Source: Avipropionibacterium sp050157065
GTDB lineage: Bacteria > Actinomycetota > Actinomycetes > Propionibacteriales > Propionibacteriaceae
Strand: one strand, 5' to 3'
Assembly (NCBI GenBank): GCA_050157065.1
Contig: CP189573.1
DNA: 64,000 bases
The notes below the pieces were generated by a model. The model was not told where the DNA came from, did not search any database, and was given only the letters and a program-made list of their open reading frames with translations. Made by a program: the position numbers and the translations under genes. This document shows, piece after piece, positions 1-9,307 of this stretch (its first letter is position 1; each line of letters opens with the position of its first letter).

Positions 1-1
1 G

Positions 2-3000
2 ATGAGTGAGGGCTTCGCCCAGAGCACCGTCCGCTGCACGTACTCCGATCCGTTCACCGGCGGGCAGACCACGAACGTCACGCTGTACGAGAACGGCGCG
101 GCCACCGGTGCCACGGTGCCGGTCCTGCCCAGCGACATCGCCGGGGACGGGACCCACTGTGTGATCACCAACCAGACCTCCGGCCTGGTGATCGAGAAGG
201 AGGGTGCCGGCGACGAGACGGCCGACTTCACCTTCTCCGTCACCGACAAGGACGCCCAGGTGCTCGGCCTCGGCGACAGCAGCCCGGTGCTGACGTACGC
301 CCCCGGCACCGCGGTGACGATCACCGAGGCGCTGCCCATCGGTGGCCTGCCGTGGGTCTCCCTCGGCGTCGTGTGCCGGACCGGCGACGGCGCCACCGTG
401 GCGAGTTCCGACACGGGCACGGTGCAGGTCACCACGGTGGCCAACGACACCGTGACCTGCACCTACACCAACGAGCAGCAGGGCAAGATCAAGATCATCA
501 AGGACGTCCGGCCCGACAACGGCGAGGTCGAGTTCGACTTCACCGGCGCGATCACCGCCACCCTCGGCGACGGCGAGTCGGCCGAAGCCGTCGTCGTACC
601 CAACGTCGACAGCCAGCGCACTCCGGCGGTGACGGCTCCGTACGCGGTGGTGGAGGCCGCAGCCGGCGACCACGTGTTGGCCACGATCGTCTGTGACGAC
701 AGCGATTCGGAGGGTTCGCCGGCCGACCGGACGGCGTCGTTCAACGTCAGCCCGGGTGAGACCGTCACCTGTACCTACGTCAACGCCAAGCGCGGCAGCA
801 TCACGATCGTCAAGGACGCCAGGCCGGACGACACGACCTCGTTCGGGTTCTCCGGCGACCTCGGGCCGTTCAACCTGGTCGACGACGGTGGCGCCGCCGC
901 GTCGAAGACCGTGACCGGGCTCGCGCCGGGCACCTACGAGGTCGTCGAGGCCGCCCTCGCCGGATGGCAGCTGCAGGGGATCAGCTGTGTCAACGCCGGG
1001 ACCGGTAGCGCTGTCGACCTCGCGACCGGGACCGCCTCGATCGTGCTGGAACCCGGTGGCGCGGTCACCTGCACCTTCGTCAACGAGGCCGAGCCCGGTG
1101 AGGTGACGGTGACCAAGACCGTCGACGGGGTGGCCGACACCCTGAACTGGTCGTTCGGGTTCACGTTGACGCCGACACCGGACGGCGTGGCCTCCCCGCA
1201 GCAGGCCACCAAGGCCGATCCGACCGTCACCTTCGACAACCTGGCGATCAACACCACCTACACGTTGGCCGAGCAGGTGCCGGCCGGCTGGACCGGCGGC
1301 GTGATCAGCTGCACCGGCCTGAGCGACCTCGACCCGACCACGGCCGGGTTCCAGTTCCAGGTGGAGCCGGGCCAACAGCTGACCTGCGCGGTCACCAACA
1401 CCGCCTCGTCCTCGGAGGTCGAGGTGACCAAGACCGTCACCGGGGTGACCGCGGACGTCGAGTGGTCGTTCGACTTCTCGCTGACACCCGCGCCGACCGG
1501 TGAGACCGGCACCAAGACCGCTGCGGGCAGCGGCAACGGCACGGCGTCCGCGTCGTGGCAGGGTCTCGTGCCGGGGGCGACCTACACCATCGCCGAGACG
1601 TCCACCTCGGGGTACGTCGCGGCGGCGATGACCTGCACCGGTGTCACCGACACCGACGGTGACGCGACCAACGCGTCGGTGACCTTCGTCGCGCCGCTGG
1701 GCATCGCACCGGGCGCCGAGGTGAGCTGCACGATCACCAACGATGCGGTGCCGGGTGAGCTGACCGTCACCAAGACCGCGGTCGGTGGCGACGGGGAGTT
1801 CAGCTTCACCCTGACCCCCACCACCGGTGACCCGCTCACCGCCAACGTGACGACGGTCGGTGGCACCGGGTCGCACACCTTCACCGACCTGGTGCCGGGA
1901 ACGCAGTACGTCCTCACCGAGACCGTCACCGACGCCACCCAGGCCGAGTCGTGGATCCTGGGTGACCTGACCTGCACCGTCACCCACGCCGACCAGACGA
2001 CCGACACCTTGCCGGCGTCCGGCATCGTCGTCGAGCCCGGCGACCAGATCGCCTGTGGGGTGACCAACACCGCCAAGGGCACCATCATCATCAACAAGAA
2101 CGTCGAGGGTGCCGACAACACCTTCACCTTCACCGGCTCGTGGCTGACGCCGCCGGAGTTCTCGATCACCACCACCGGCGGGACCGGCAGCACGACCACC
2201 AGCAACGTCGTGCCGGGGTCGTACGAGGTGTTCGAGGTGCAGCGCGAGGGCTACGACGGGACGAGCCTGGTCTGCACCGACCCCGACGGCGGGTCGTCGA
2301 CCGCCGGACTGCGCGGCACCATCGACCTGGATGCCGGTGAGACCGTGGTGTGCACCTACACCAACACGCAGCGGGCCCAGATCATGATCATCAAGGACGC
2401 CCGGCCGAACGACGAGACCGGGTTCGCGTTCACCGCCACCGGCAACGACATGCCGGCCGGCTTCACCCTGGTGGACGACGGCGTCGGCGCCGACGACAAC
2501 GTGTGGACCTCGGCGCCGCTGGCCGCCGGTGGGACCTACACCGTCACCGAGCAGGCGACAGCGGGTTGGACCTTGGACGTCGAGGCCTCAAGCTGCAGCA
2601 ACAACGCCACCATCGGTGCCGACGGTTCGGTGAGCATCGTGCCGACCGCGGGGGAGACGGTGGTCTGCACCTTCGTCAACACCGCCGATCCGGGCAAGGT
2701 GACGGTCACCAAGACCGTCGCCGGCGTCGCCGACACCTTGGCCTGGTCGTTCGACATCACCTTGGCCGAGGTCGGTGGTTCGACGACGAAGCAGGTCACC
2801 GGCACCGGTGGGGGCACCGACGTGGTCGAGTTCGGCGATCTCAAGATCAACACCACCTACACCCTGACCGAGCAGGTACCGGCCGGCTGGACCGCCGGTG
2901 ACCTCACCTGCACCGGTGTCACCGACCTCGACCCCAACACGGCAGGGCTGCAGTTCCAGGTCGAGGCCGGCCAGGTCCTGACCTGTGCGGTCACCAACAC

Positions 3001-6000
3001 CGCCTCGTCCTCGGAGGTCGAGGTGACCAAGACGGTGGCCGGGGTGACCGCGGACGTCGAGTGGTCGTTCGACTTCTCGCTGACGCCCGCGCCGACCGGT
3101 GAGACCGGCACCAAGACCGCTGCGGGCAGTGGCAACGGGACCGGGGCCGCGTCATGGCAGGGCCTGGTGCCGGGGGCGACCTACACCATCGCCGAGACGC
3201 CCGTGTCGGGCTGGACCGCCGGTGCGATGACGTGCACCGGGGTCACCGACACCGACGGTGACGCGACCAACGCGTCGGTCACCTTCGTGGCACCGCTGGG
3301 CACCTCGCAGGCTGTCGAGGTGACGTGTGCGGTCACCAACGATGCGGTGCCGGGCGAGTTGACCGTCACCAAGACCACGATCGGCGGTGACGGGGAGTTC
3401 AGCTTCACCCTGACTCCCACCGGTGGCGCTCCGCTCACCGCGAACGTGACGACCGTCGGGGGTACCGGTTCGCACACCTTCACCGACCTGGTGCCGGGGA
3501 CGCAGTACGTGCTGACCGAGGCGGTCACCGACGCCGCCCAGGCCGAGTCGTGGATCCTGGGCGACCTGACCTGCACGGTGACCGAGGGGAACCGTACCCG
3601 GCCGGTGCCGGCCTCCCGCATCATCGTCGAGGTCGGCCAGCAGATCGCCTGTGGGGTGACCAACACCGCCAAGGGCACGATCATCATCAACAAGAACGTG
3701 GAGGGTGCCGACGGCACGTTCGACTTCACCGGGTCGTGGCTGACGCCGTCGGAGTTCTCGATCACCACCAGCGGTGGGACCGGGAGCCTGACGACCGGCA
3801 ACGTGGTGCCGGGGTCGTACACGGTCTCGGAGTCGTCGACGACGGACTACGACGGGACCAACCTGGTCTGTGTCGACCCCGACGGCGGGTCGTCGACCGC
3901 CGGACTGCGCGGCACCATCGACCTGGATGCCGGTGAGACCGTGGTGTGCACCTACACCAACACGCAGCGGGCCCAGATCGTGATCATCAAGGACGCCCGG
4001 CCGAACGACGAGACCAGCTTCGGCTTCACCACCACCGGTGAGGACATGGCGCCGACGTTCAGCCTGGTCGACAACGGTGTGGCCGAGGACGCCACCTGGA
4101 CCTCGGCGCTGCTGCGGGCCGGAGGGACGTACACCGTCACCGAGCAGGTCGCGTCCGGCTGGACCCTCGACACCGAGGCGTCGAGCTGCACCAACGGCGC
4201 GACGATCTCCGCGGACGGGACCGTGACCGTCGTGCCGACCGCGGGGGAGACGGTGGTCTGCACCTTCGTCAACACCGCCGATCCGGGCAAGGTGACGGTC
4301 ACCAAGACCGTCGCCGGCGTCGCCGACACCTTGGCCTGGTCGTTCGACATCACGCTGAGCGAGGCCGGTGGTTCGACGACGAAGCAGGTCACCGGCACCG
4401 GTGAGGGCACCGACGTGGTCGAGTTCGGCGATCTCAAGATCAACACCACCTACACCCTGGTCGAGCAGTCGGTGGCCGGTTGGACCGCGGGTGACCTCAC
4501 CTGCACCGGTGTCACCGACCTCGACCCGAACACGGCAGGGCTGCAGTTCCAGGTCGAGGCCGGCCAACAGCTGACCTGTGCGATCACCAACACCGCGACG
4601 ACCTCCGAGGTCGAGGTGACCAAGTCCGTCGCCGCGGTCACCGCGGACGTCGAGTGGTCGTTCGACTTCACGCTGACCGGGCCGGGCTCGGAGACCGACA
4701 CCAAGACGACGTGGGGTGCCGGCGAGACGACCCAGGTCGCCGCGTGGGGCAACCTGTTGCCGGGTGGGACGTACACCCTGGCCGAGACCTCGGTGCCGGG
4801 TTGGACCGACGGTGCGATGACGTGCACCGGGGTCACCGACACCGACGGTGACGCGACCAACGCGTCGGTCACCTTCGTGGCACCGCTGGGCACCTCCCAG
4901 GGCGTCGAGATCAGCTGCACCGTGACCAACACCGCGGTCGACGGCACCGTGACGGTGACCAAGACCAGTGTGGGTGGCGACGGTGAGTTCACCTTCCAGC
5001 TGCAGCCGCTGCCCGGCGGTACGCCGCTGGTGGCGACCGCCGGCACCACCGACGGCACGGGGACGGCCACCTTCACCGGTCTCACCACCGGGATGCAGTA
5101 CGAGCTCACCGAGATCAACGTCGGCCCGGAGTGGATCGCCGGGGCGATCACCTGCACGGTGACCCACGCCGACGGGTCGACCGCCGACCTCGCCGCCGTG
5201 GACTTCACGGTCAGCGCCGGCGATGCGATCGAGTGTGAAGCGGTCAACACCGCCAAGGGCACGATCGTGATCAACAAGCACGTCGAGGGCGCCGACGGCG
5301 AGTTCGACTTCACCGGCACCTGGCTCGACCCGGAGGAGTTCTCGATCACCACCGAGCAGGGCAGCGGATCGCAGACGTTCAGCAACGTCGACCCCGGCAC
5401 CTACACCGTGAACGAGGTCGGGACGCCGTCGTACGACGGCACGGACCTGGTGTGCTCGACCGGCGGTACCGTCGACGGACTGACCGGGACGATCGTGCTG
5501 GAGCCGGGGGCGACGGTGAGCTGCACCTACACCAACACCGAGCGGGCGTCGATCGTGATCATCAAGGACGCCCGGCCGAACGACGAGACCAGCTTCGGCT
5601 TCACCACCACCGGTGAGGACATGGCGCCGACGTTCAGCCTGGTCGACAACGGTGTGGCCGAGGACGCCACCTGGACCTCGGCACTGCTGCGGGTCGGAGG
5701 GACCTACACCGTCACCGAGCAGGTCGCCTCCGGCTGGACCCTCGACACCGAGGCGTCGAGCTGCACCAACGGCGCGACGGTGTCGGCGGACGGGACCGTG
5801 ACCGTCGTGCCGACCGCGGGGGAGACGGTGGTCTGCACCTTCGTCAACACCGCCGATGCCGGGTCGGTGACGGTCACCAAGACTGCCGCCGACGTGGTGG
5901 AGGGCTACGGCTGGTCGTTCGACATCACGTTGGCCGACGAGGGTGGCGCGGAGACGACCCGGCAGGTGTCGGGGGTCGGCAACGCCACCGACACCGTGAC

Positions 6001-6724
6001 CTTCGGTGACCTCGAGATCAACACCCGCTACACCTTGCGGGAGGCCCCGGCCGCCGGCTGGACCGGTGGTGACGTCACCTGCGTCGGCCTCACCGACCTC
6101 GACCCCGAGACACCGGGGCTGCAGTTCGAGGTCGAGGCCGGGCAGGTGCTCGAGTGCACGCTGACCAACACGATGGGCAAGCCCGGGATCGAGCTGGTGA
6201 AGTCGGCCGAGCTCGACGACACCAACGGTGACGGGGTCGGCAACGTCGGCGAGACGATCACCTTCTCCTTCCTGGTCAGCAACATCGGCATGCTGCCGCT
6301 GACCGGTGTGGCGGTCGACGATCCGCTGCTGGCGGCTGCCGGCGTGGCGATCACCTGCCCGGCGAGTGACCTGCTCGTCGGTGAGGAGATGACGTGCACG
6401 TCGTCGCCGTACACCATCACCGCGGCCGACGTCACCGCCGGTGAGGTGCACAACGTGGCGACCGCCACGGGCACCCTGCCGCCGGGCGACGACGGGACGC
6501 CGCCGCCGACGGTCACCTCGCCGCCGTCGGAGACGCACACGCCGACCGGTCCGCTGCCGGTGCTGACGGTGGTGCCTCCGCCGGTCGAGCCACCGCTGGT
6601 GGTGATGCCGCCGCTGGCCGTGACCGGGGCGCCGGCGATCTGGCAGGCGGTTGCCGGTGCACTGTTGCTGATCATGACCGGGGCGGGCCTGCTGATCGGC
6701 CGGAACCGGCGGGGCCGCAACTGA
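2..6724 (+). CDS. Giant repeat-containing surface protein with LAxTG sortase signal (5' end outside window)
   Basis: The frame is open from the first bases and the product (2240 residues visible) has no signal peptide, so the ATG at 2 is probably internal to a longer gene. The protein is built of prealbumin-like (SpaA/Cna-B or DUF5979-type) domains. Each begins with a strand such as VTVTKT, IIINKN or IIKDARP and ends with a Cys-rich strand such as TCTFVN or CTYTN. Five domain types form a super-repeat: the VTVTKT strand recurs at bases 1103, 2699, 4292 and 5867, giving periods of 532, 531 and 525 residues. A DUF11-like domain lies at about residues 2055-2150. A Pro-rich linker, LAVTG (2205-2209), a hydrophobic helix and a basic tail follow. 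This is a cell-wall sorting signal of the LAxTG kind used by class E sortases of high-GC Gram-positives. Probable role is a stalk-like adhesin; the ligand is unknown. Confidence 0.85.
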   Translation: MSEGFAQSTVRCTYSDPFTGGQTTNVTLYENGAATGATVPVLPSDIAGDGTHCVITNQTSGLVIEKEGAGDETADFTFSVTDKDAQVLGLGDSSPVLTYAPGTAVTITEALPIGGLPWVSLGVVCRTGDGATVASSDTGTVQVTTVANDTVTCTYTNEQQGKIKIIKDVRPDNGEVEFDFTGAITATLGDGESAEAVVVPNVDSQRTPAVTAPYAVVEAAAGDHVLATIVCDDSDSEGSPADRTASFNVSPGETVTCTYVNAKRGSITIVKDARPDDTTSFGFSGDLGPFNLVDDGGAAASKTVTGLAPGTYEVVEAALAGWQLQGISCVNAGTGSAVDLATGTASIVLEPGGAVTCTFVNEAEPGEVTVTKTVDGVADTLNWSFGFTLTPTPDGVASPQQATKADPTVTFDNLAINTTYTLAEQVPAGWTGGVISCTGLSDLDPTTAGFQFQVEPGQQLTCAVTNTASSSEVEVTKTVTGVTADVEWSFDFSLTPAPTGETGTKTAAGSGNGTASASWQGLVPGATYTIAETSTSGYVAAAMTCTGVTDTDGDATNASVTFVAPLGIAPGAEVSCTITNDAVPGELTVTKTAVGGDGEFSFTLTPTTGDPLTANVTTVGGTGSHTFTDLVPGTQYVLTETVTDATQAESWILGDLTCTVTHADQTTDTLPASGIVVEPGDQIACGVTNTAKGTIIINKNVEGADNTFTFTGSWLTPPEFSITTTGGTGSTTTSNVVPGSYEVFEVQREGYDGTSLVCTDPDGGSSTAGLRGTIDLDAGETVVCTYTNTQRAQIMIIKDARPNDETGFAFTATGNDMPAGFTLVDDGVGADDNVWTSAPLAAGGTYTVTEQATAGWTLDVEASSCSNNATIGADGSVSIVPTAGETVVCTFVNTADPGKVTVTKTVAGVADTLAWSFDITLAEVGGSTTKQVTGTGGGTDVVEFGDLKINTTYTLTEQVPAGWTAGDLTCTGVTDLDPNTAGLQFQVEAGQVLTCAVTNTASSSEVEVTKTVAGVTADVEWSFDFSLTPAPTGETGTKTAAGSGNGTGAASWQGLVPGATYTIAETPVSGWTAGAMTCTGVTDTDGDATNASVTFVAPLGTSQAVEVTCAVTNDAVPGELTVTKTTIGGDGEFSFTLTPTGGAPLTANVTTVGGTGSHTFTDLVPGTQYVLTEAVTDAAQAESWILGDLTCTVTEGNRTRPVPASRIIVEVGQQIACGVTNTAKGTIIINKNVEGADGTFDFTGSWLTPSEFSITTSGGTGSLTTGNVVPGSYTVSESSTTDYDGTNLVCVDPDGGSSTAGLRGTIDLDAGETVVCTYTNTQRAQIVIIKDARPNDETSFGFTTTGEDMAPTFSLVDNGVAEDATWTSALLRAGGTYTVTEQVASGWTLDTEASSCTNGATISADGTVTVVPTAGETVVCTFVNTADPGKVTVTKTVAGVADTLAWSFDITLSEAGGSTTKQVTGTGEGTDVVEFGDLKINTTYTLVEQSVAGWTAGDLTCTGVTDLDPNTAGLQFQVEAGQQLTCAITNTATTSEVEVTKSVAAVTADVEWSFDFTLTGPGSETDTKTTWGAGETTQVAAWGNLLPGGTYTLAETSVPGWTDGAMTCTGVTDTDGDATNASVTFVAPLGTSQGVEISCTVTNTAVDGTVTVTKTSVGGDGEFTFQLQPLPGGTPLVATAGTTDGTGTATFTGLTTGMQYELTEINVGPEWIAGAITCTVTHADGSTADLAAVDFTVSAGDAIECEAVNTAKGTIVINKHVEGADGEFDFTGTWLDPEEFSITTEQGSGSQTFSNVDPGTYTVNEVGTPSYDGTDLVCSTGGTVDGLTGTIVLEPGATVSCTYTNTERASIVIIKDARPNDETSFGFTTTGEDMAPTFSLVDNGVAEDATWTSALLRVGGTYTVTEQVASGWTLDTEASSCTNGATVSADGTVTVVPTAGETVVCTFVNTADAGSVTVTKTAADVVEGYGWSFDITLADEGGAETTRQVSGVGNATDTVTFGDLEINTRYTLREAPAAGWTGGDVTCVGLTDLDPETPGLQFEVEAGQVLECTLTNTMGKPGIELVKSAELDDTNGDGVGNVGETITFSFLVSNIGMLPLTGVAVDDPLLAAAGVAITCPASDLLVGEEMTCTSSPYTITAADVTAGEVHNVATATGTLPPGDDGTPPPTVTSPPSETHTPTGPLPVLTVVPPPVEPPLVVMPPLAVTGAPAIWQAVAGALLLIMTGAGLLIGRNRRGRN
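1103..5866 (+). repeat. Three tandem copies of a ~1.6-kb coding super-repeat
   Basis: Units start at 1103, 2699 and 4292, and a fourth, partial unit starts at 5867. The spacings (1596, 1593 and 1575 bp) are all multiples of three, so the reading frame is kept. Copies share long near-identical nucleotide blocks, for example about 2286-2385 against 3879-3978, and about 4010-4120 against 5587-5697. This points to recent duplication or gene-conversion homogenisation rather than old divergence. Confidence 0.85.
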
Positions 6725-6793
6725 CCGAGTCGCTCCGAAGGACCCGACCCGGGTGGAGGTCAGACCTTCACCCGGGTGGTGCCCGCCGCCAGA

Positions 6794-6799
6794 TAGCGT
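6794..6799 (+). promoter_or_regulatory. -10 element of the membrane-protein gene (leaderless)
   Basis: TAGCGT ends 7 nt before the ATG at 6807, the same distance seen between -10 and transcription start at rnpB in this window. The transcript would begin at or next to the start codon. No Shine-Dalgarno sequence is visible. Confidence 0.5.
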
Positions 6800-6806
6800 G
6801 GCAGGC

Positions 6807-8003
6807 ATGAGCTTCCAGCAGGCGTCCGGGTCGGGCCAGCTCCGGGTGCCGGCGTCGGAGATGCCGAAGGGGCTGCCGCCGGAGACCTGGCGACTGATCT
6901 GCTCGGCCGTGGCCTTCGTGATCGGGTTCGGCCTCGGGCTGCCCTCGCTGTGGCAGGGCATGCACGGGCTCGTCGGCGCCGGGTCCATCGGGACCGTGAC
7001 CTCCTTCACCGCCGGCGGGCTCGCCCTCGTCGCTTTCGTGTTCTGGTACGTGTGGTCGGCACGGTTCCCGGTCAACCGGTGGCGGCGCAGGCTGCATCCG
7101 GCACGGCGCGTGCTCGACGTGATCGGACTGTCGCTGACCCACGCCGGGATCACCGTGATGGGGCTGTTGGGGACCTTCTGGATCCTGTCGCAGGCCTTCG
7201 TCGACCTGACGCTCGACCGCTTTGCCGGGGCCGCGATCGTCGGCGCCGGGTGTGCGATCGCGCTCTACCTGGTGGTCGACTCCGCGTACACCATGTCGAC
7301 CCGGCGGCTGTCGGAACTGTTGGGGCTGTTCGTGCTGACCGGTGCCCTGGCCAGCATGTTGTCGACCTCGGAACCGCTGTGGTGGCAGAGTCACTTCTCG
7401 TCGCTGGGCGGCATCGACGACGTGTCCGGGTTCGCGTTCAACATCACCCTGTTGATCGCCGGCGTCGTGATCATCACCCTCGCCGGCTACCTGACCCACG
7501 ACCTGTCGCGCTGGGCGGGTCGGGCGCAGGTGGAACGCTGGCGGCTGCAGGTCATCCGGATCGCCTTCATCGGCCTGGGGGCACTGCTGGCTGCGTTGGC
7601 GTTCCTGCCGGTCAGCCGGTTCTTCCTTGCCCACAACATCGTCGCGTACTCGATGGTCGGCTTCTTCATGGTGCTGGTGCTGGGTGTGCCGCTGCTGTTC
7701 CCGACGCTGTCGCGGGCGTTCTCGGTGGTGTGCTGGGTGACCTTGGGGTCGTTGACGCTCGCGTTGATCATGTATCTCGGGGTGGGCTACCTCAACCTGA
7801 CCGCGTTCGAACTGTTGGCCGTCGGTGCCGTCTTCGCCTGGTTGATCATGTTCGTCAGCAGCGTCGAGGCCGCGATCGAACCGGACGCCCGGCAGGTCGG
7901 ACAACACATCACGACCGAGCAGACGACCTCCGACGACGAGGGGGACACCGGCCCGCTCGGCGCCGCCAGCAAGGACCCGGTGCCCGAGCCCCACCCGGCC
8001 TGA
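6807..8003 (+). CDS. Polytopic membrane protein of unknown function
   Basis: A 398-residue protein with about nine hydrophobic segments, starting after a short polar N-terminus. The C-terminal tail of about 45 residues is acidic and Pro-rich, probably cytoplasmic. I do not recognise a catalytic motif; it loosely resembles uncharacterised DUF998-type membrane proteins. An in-frame GTG at 6753 would add 18 residues, but the ATG at 6807 sits 7 nt after a TAGCGT -10 element and is preferred. The gene is convergent with glgA, six bases away. Confidence 0.7.
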   Translation: MSFQQASGSGQLRVPASEMPKGLPPETWRLICSAVAFVIGFGLGLPSLWQGMHGLVGAGSIGTVTSFTAGGLALVAFVFWYVWSARFPVNRWRRRLHPARRVLDVIGLSLTHAGITVMGLLGTFWILSQAFVDLTLDRFAGAAIVGAGCAIALYLVVDSAYTMSTRRLSELLGLFVLTGALASMLSTSEPLWWQSHFSSLGGIDDVSGFAFNITLLIAGVVIITLAGYLTHDLSRWAGRAQVERWRLQVIRIAFIGLGALLAALAFLPVSRFFLAHNIVAYSMVGFFMVLVLGVPLLFPTLSRAFSVVCWVTLGSLTLALIMYLGVGYLNLTAFELLAVGAVFAWLIMFVSSVEAAIEPDARQVGQHITTEQTTSDDEGDTGPLGAASKDPVPEPHPA

Positions 8004-8009
8004 ATCGGC

Positions 8010-9221
8010 TCAGCCCCGGTGGACCTCGATGGCCCGCCGGTACACCTCGAGGGTCTCGGCGGCGATCTTCGACCAGGAGAACTCGGCGATGCAGCGGTCG
8101 CGGCCGGCGACGCCGTACGCGCGGGCCAGCTCCGGATCACGGACCAAGCCGTTCACCGTCGCGGCGAACTGCTCCTCGAACGCCGTCACGTACGCCGGGT
8201 CGTCGGCCCGGGCCGGGTCGTACGGCACCAGCCGGCCGGTCTCGCCGTCCACCACGACCTCGGGGATCCCGCCGACCGCCGAGGCGACCACGGCGGTTTC
8301 GCACGCCATCGCCTCCAGGTTGACGATGCCGAGCGGTTCGTACACCGACGGGCAGGCGAACACGGTGGCGTGGGTGAGCACCTGGCGGACGTCAGCCCGC
8401 GGCAGCATCTCCTGCACCCACACGACATTCCCGCGTCGGGACTGCAGCTCGGCGAACGCCTCGTTGAACTCCGCGGCGATCTCGGGGGTGTCGGGGGCGC
8501 CGGCCAGCAGCACCAACTGGGTCCCCGGATCAAGATCAGCTGCGGCCCGGACCAGATGGATCAGGCCCTTCTGCCGGGTGATCCGGCCGACGAACACCAC
8601 CGACGGGGCCTCGGGATCCATCCCGATCCGCCGCACCACGTCGGTCTCGTGGTCGGGGGCGAACTCCTCGGGGTCGATGCCGTTGCGCACCACGTGCACC
8701 TTGTCGGGGTCGAGGTCGGTGTACGACTCCAACACGTCGGCGCGCATCCCGGCGCTGACCGAGATCACCGCCGCGGCCGCCTCGTACGCGGTCCGTTCGG
8801 CCCACGACGACAGCGCGTAGCCGCCGCCCAACTGCTCGGCCTTCCACGGCCGGTGCGGCTCCAACGAGTGGGAGGTCACCACATGCGCGACGTCGTGCAG
8901 CAGACCCCCGAGGTGGCCGCCCAGGTTGGCGTACCAGGTGTGGGAATGGATGACGTCGGGGACGCGCCCCAGCTCGGTGCCGAGCGCGGCGGCCATCGAC
9001 AGGTCGGCGCCGAACACCCGCAGGGCGGCGTTCGCACCGGCAGGGGTGTCCTCGGCGTGGGCGGTCGCGCCGTCGCGCGGCTCGCCGGTGCAGTGCACCT
9101 CGACGGAGGCCAGCCGGCGCAACTGGGGCACCAACTGGGCGACGTGCACCCCGGCCCCGCCATAGATGGTGGGCGGGTACTCCCGGGTCAGGATCGAAAC
9201 GGCGAGATCAGCGCTGGTCAT
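8010..9221 (-). CDS. glgA: Glycogen synthase, actinobacterial GT4 type (GlgA/GlgM)
   Basis: 403 residues, the usual length of the Corynebacterium-type glycogen synthase family. The N-terminus has the sugar-nucleotide loop (REYPPTIYGGAGVHV). The C-terminal GT-B domain has FVGRITRQKG and the E-x7-E pair in YEPLGIVNLEAMACE. The mycobacterial homologue (Rv1212c, GlgM) uses ADP-glucose to build maltose-1-phosphate and alpha-glucan; the same donor is implied here because glgC, which makes ADP-glucose, is divergently transcribed next door. I chose the ATG at 9221, which follows an AGGA-like ribosome-binding site. A longer in-frame start at 9305 would run into the glgC promoter. Confidence 0.92.
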   Translation of the reverse strand: MTSADLAVSILTREYPPTIYGGAGVHVAQLVPQLRRLASVEVHCTGEPRDGATAHAEDTPAGANAALRVFGADLSMAAALGTELGRVPDVIHSHTWYANLGGHLGGLLHDVAHVVTSHSLEPHRPWKAEQLGGGYALSSWAERTAYEAAAAVISVSAGMRADVLESYTDLDPDKVHVVRNGIDPEEFAPDHETDVVRRIGMDPEAPSVVFVGRITRQKGLIHLVRAAADLDPGTQLVLLAGAPDTPEIAAEFNEAFAELQSRRGNVVWVQEMLPRADVRQVLTHATVFACPSVYEPLGIVNLEAMACETAVVASAVGGIPEVVVDGETGRLVPYDPARADDPAYVTAFEEQFAATVNGLVRDPELARAYGVAGRDRCIAEFSWSKIAAETLEVYRRAIEVHRG

Positions 9222-9294
9222 GTCCTGATGGTGACACACCCGACCGGTTGGTGGACATGGCGGAGCCGGGTGCAAACCTGCACCGGGACTTGGG

Positions 9295-9300
9295 TAGCGT
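9295..9300 (+). promoter_or_regulatory. -10 element of glgC (leaderless)
   Basis: TAGCGT ends 7 nt before the glgC ATG at 9308. No Shine-Dalgarno sequence separates it from the start, so the mRNA is probably leaderless. Confidence 0.55.
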
Positions 9301-9307
9301 GCCAACC

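Noticed and set aside
1103..5866. Regular repeats considered as a CRISPR array or mobile repeat
   Set aside because: The repeats are about 1.6 kb long, in frame and code for protein domains; there are no short identical repeats with unique spacers.
3152..7153. 1333-codon open frame on the minus strand antisense to the surface protein
   Set aside because: It is an Arg/Gly/His-rich shadow of a GC-rich repetitive gene on the opposite strand, with no protein-like hydrophobic pattern and no start context.
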